Below, piece after piece: positions 62,707 to 64,000 of a stretch of DNA of 64,000 nt. The stretch lies in contig NZ_OY726397.1 in assembly GCF_963378095.1 (NCBI RefSeq), forward strand, positions 3,534,001-3,598,000, read 5' to 3'. Source of the DNA: Mycolicibacterium sp. MU0053. Lineage in GTDB: Bacteria; Actinomycetota; Actinomycetes; Mycobacteriales; Mycobacteriaceae. Made by a program: the position numbers and the translations under genes. The notes below the pieces were generated by a model that saw only the letters and a program-made list of their open reading frames with translations, ran no database searches and had not been told where the DNA came from. Positions within the stretch are counted from its first letter, which is position 1. Each line of letters begins with the position of its first letter.

Positions 62707-63131
62707 CTCTGGTCGAACGGCGGCATGCCGCCCACCGTGTCCCGGAAACTCTGCGGCGTGCCCGTCCAGTCGTAGGTCAAGATGACCTCGGTCCCGGCGT
62801 CGTTCGGCTTCAGGTCGTACCGCCAACTCCAACCGCCGGGCTGGTGGTTGCCGTCGTCGTCGAGGGTGCCCGGCAGCCAGCCGATAGCGCGGTCGGCCTC
62901 GAACACGTCGACCAGGTTGTGCATGACGTAATGCCCGCCCGCGAACTCCAAAAACATGTTCACCGCGAACATTTCGCCGCCGCCGGTGATCTTCTGCTCG
63001 GGATCCACCGCGTCGCGCACCCAGTCGCTGGGCTCGACATCCTGGTGCCGCGCCGGGTCGGCCAGCACCGCGAACACCTGCTGCGGCGTGGCGGCGACCG
63101 TGCGGGTGACCACATACCGCTGCTCGTTCAC
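62661..63131 (-). CDS. SRPBCC (START-like) family protein
   Basis: This 156-residue protein has a START-like lipid- or ligand-binding cavity fold: RYVVTRTVAATPQQVFAVLADPARHQDVEPSDWV, ITGGGEMFAVNMFLEF and a C-terminal long helix with GTPQSFRDTVGGMPPFDQSYLVDSLAALERSL. The start is GTG at 63131, overlapping the DUF899 stop (GTGA), so it is translationally coupled to it. The ligand is unknown. The product is not predicted to be exported. Confidence 0.87.
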   Translation of the reverse strand: MNEQRYVVTRTVAATPQQVFAVLADPARHQDVEPSDWVRDAVDPEQKITGGGEMFAVNMFLEFAGGHYVMHNLVDVFEADRAIGWLPGTLDDDGNHQPGGWSWRYDLKPNDAGTEVILTYDWTGTPQSFRDTVGGMPPFDQSYLVDSLAALERSLS

Positions 63132-63820
63132 GCGCTGACCCCCTGCCCGTACAGCCTGGCGACGTCCGGGGAGTCCAACCACTTGGCGTAGGTCGGCGAC
63201 TTCGGCCAGCCCGCCGGCGAGTCCTGCCATTCCTCTTGCCGGCCCCACGGCAGGAGGTCGACCAGGGCGAAGGTGTAGCTGAGTTGTTCGGTGCCGCGCC
63301 CGTTGGTGTGCCAGGTGCGGTACACCGTGTCCCCGTCGCGCAGGAACACGTTGACCGCGAAGCCCTCGTTGGGCGCGGCGTCGACGTCGGCACCGAAAGA
63401 GCTTTCCGACGACGAATACCACGCCATCTTGTTGCCGACTTTGTCGCGGTAGGCCAGCGCCTCGGCGATGGGCCCGTTGGTGACGATGACGAAGCGGGCG
63501 TCGTAGGCGTCCAGGAAGTCCAACCGGGTGTATTGCGAGGTGAGCCCGGTGCACCCGCCGCACTGCCATTCCGCGCCGTCGGACCACATGTGGTGATAGG
63601 TGATGAGCTGGGACCGCCCCTCGAATACCTCGGCCAGCCGGAGCGGGCCCTCCGCGCCGATGAGGGTGTATTCGGGCAGTTCAACCACGGGCAACCGACG
63701 GCGCTGCGCAGCGATCGCGTCGAGTTCGCGGGTCGCGGCTTTCTCCCGTCGCCGCAAATCGGCGAGTGCGGCGGCCCACGTCTGTTGATCGACCACCGGC
63801 GGTTTGGCTTCGCTGTTCAT
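63128..63820 (-). CDS. DUF899 family thioredoxin-like protein
   Basis: This 230-residue protein of the DUF899 family is related to thioredoxin-like folds. It has LRRREKAATRELDAIAAQRRRLPVVELPEYTLIGAEGP, LITYHHMWSDGAEWQCGGCTGLTSQYTRLDFLDAYDARFVIVTNGPI (CxxC-like GGC site), and VFLRDGDTVYRTWHTNGRGTEQLSYTFALVDLLPWGRQEEW. The function is unknown. The ATG at 63820 has a ggaggg ribosome site. It is coupled to the SRPBCC gene by a 4-bp overlap. Confidence 0.88.
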   Translation of the reverse strand: MNSEAKPPVVDQQTWAAALADLRRREKAATRELDAIAAQRRRLPVVELPEYTLIGAEGPLRLAEVFEGRSQLITYHHMWSDGAEWQCGGCTGLTSQYTRLDFLDAYDARFVIVTNGPIAEALAYRDKVGNKMAWYSSSESSFGADVDAAPNEGFAVNVFLRDGDTVYRTWHTNGRGTEQLSYTFALVDLLPWGRQEEWQDSPAGWPKSPTYAKWLDSPDVARLYGQGVSA

Positions 63821-63972
63821 TCGCTCTCCCTCCGCGAGTTCGGCACTTCTACAGGGTTTGACCAACCGCGCCGGAGATACTCATCGCCGGGCTGGATATC
63901 GGGGGTGCCGGGCACGTCGCTGCACCAAGAACATAGGATGCCCTTACCTCAGACGCCAGGGTTTGGCGGAAA

Positions 63973-64000
63973 GTGAGTACTGACAATGGTGTGCATCGAA
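63973..64000 (+). CDS. possible start of a plus-strand gene at the right edge
   Basis: A GTG at 63973 opens a frame reading VSTDNGVHR to the window edge, with ggcgga a few bases upstream. Only nine codons are visible, so this is a weak suggestion that a gene starts here. Confidence 0.2.

Overview
The window is high-GC actinobacterial DNA and reads as an environmental Mycobacterium (Mycolicibacterium-type). The backbone follows the gene order I recall from M. tuberculosis Rv3051c-Rv3063: nrdE-nrdI-nrdH, an FMN reductase, a TetR gene, dinB2, a short-chain dehydrogenase (SDR), a TetR gene, cyp136, a double-GntR regulator, fadE22, ligB and cstA. Two stretches break that order: about 4.7 kb after dinB2, and about 26 kb between cyp136 and the GntR gene, which carries a complete [NiFe]-hydrogenase locus.

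Layout. 1-2.5 kb: two tandem CdiI-type immunity genes, a VOC protein, a LysR-like sensor domain lacking its DNA-binding half, and DUF5997. 2.8-8.6 kb: the nrd operon with a candidate NrdR box, then the FMN reductase/TetR/dinB2 genes. 8.6-13.2 kb: a lipoprotein zinc peptidase, two PknH-sensor-like exported proteins and an AAA ATPase. 13.2-16.9 kb: SDR, TetR and cyp136 around a strong palindromic operator, then a stand-alone LeuA regulatory domain. 17.1-19.1 kb: arsR-sulP.

19.1-35.0 kb is a high-affinity (group 1h, Hhy-type) hydrogenase locus. On the minus strand, hypF, a SIS-HypC fusion, a SIS protein, hypE, hypC, hypD and DUF6390 make and deliver the Fe(CN)2CO centre. On the plus strand, hypA-hypB insert nickel, hhyS-hhyL encode the enzyme, and a NifU/Rieske-like protein (HhyE type) is the likely electron relay. 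DUF5947, DUF6084, an unassigned 448-residue protein, a 39-residue membrane peptide (DUF6893 type), the maturation protease and a second hypC follow. A methyltransferase, a possible Cys-rich mini-protein and an intact IS481-family element close this part. The element has a 6-bp target duplication, and an RNA hairpin covers its ribosome-binding site.

37.2-46.5 kb is a long minus-strand lipid or steroid-type catabolic block: SDRs, a luciferase-like oxidoreductase, a SnoaL-like protein, an epimerase, GntR and FadE22. A perfect 14-bp palindrome lies in front of fadE22. 46.6-53.3 kb holds ligB, cstA with its small partner, a membrane protein and a DEAD-box helicase with a strong terminator. 53.3-64 kb holds a 29-codon ORF with an excellent Shine-Dalgarno (SD) site, a ROK regulator, two acyl-CoA dehydrogenases, a 13E12-type HNH protein, an antigen-85-like mycolyltransferase, a Rieske oxygenase, a TetR gene and small enzymes. 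I saw no tRNA, rRNA or CRISPR array.
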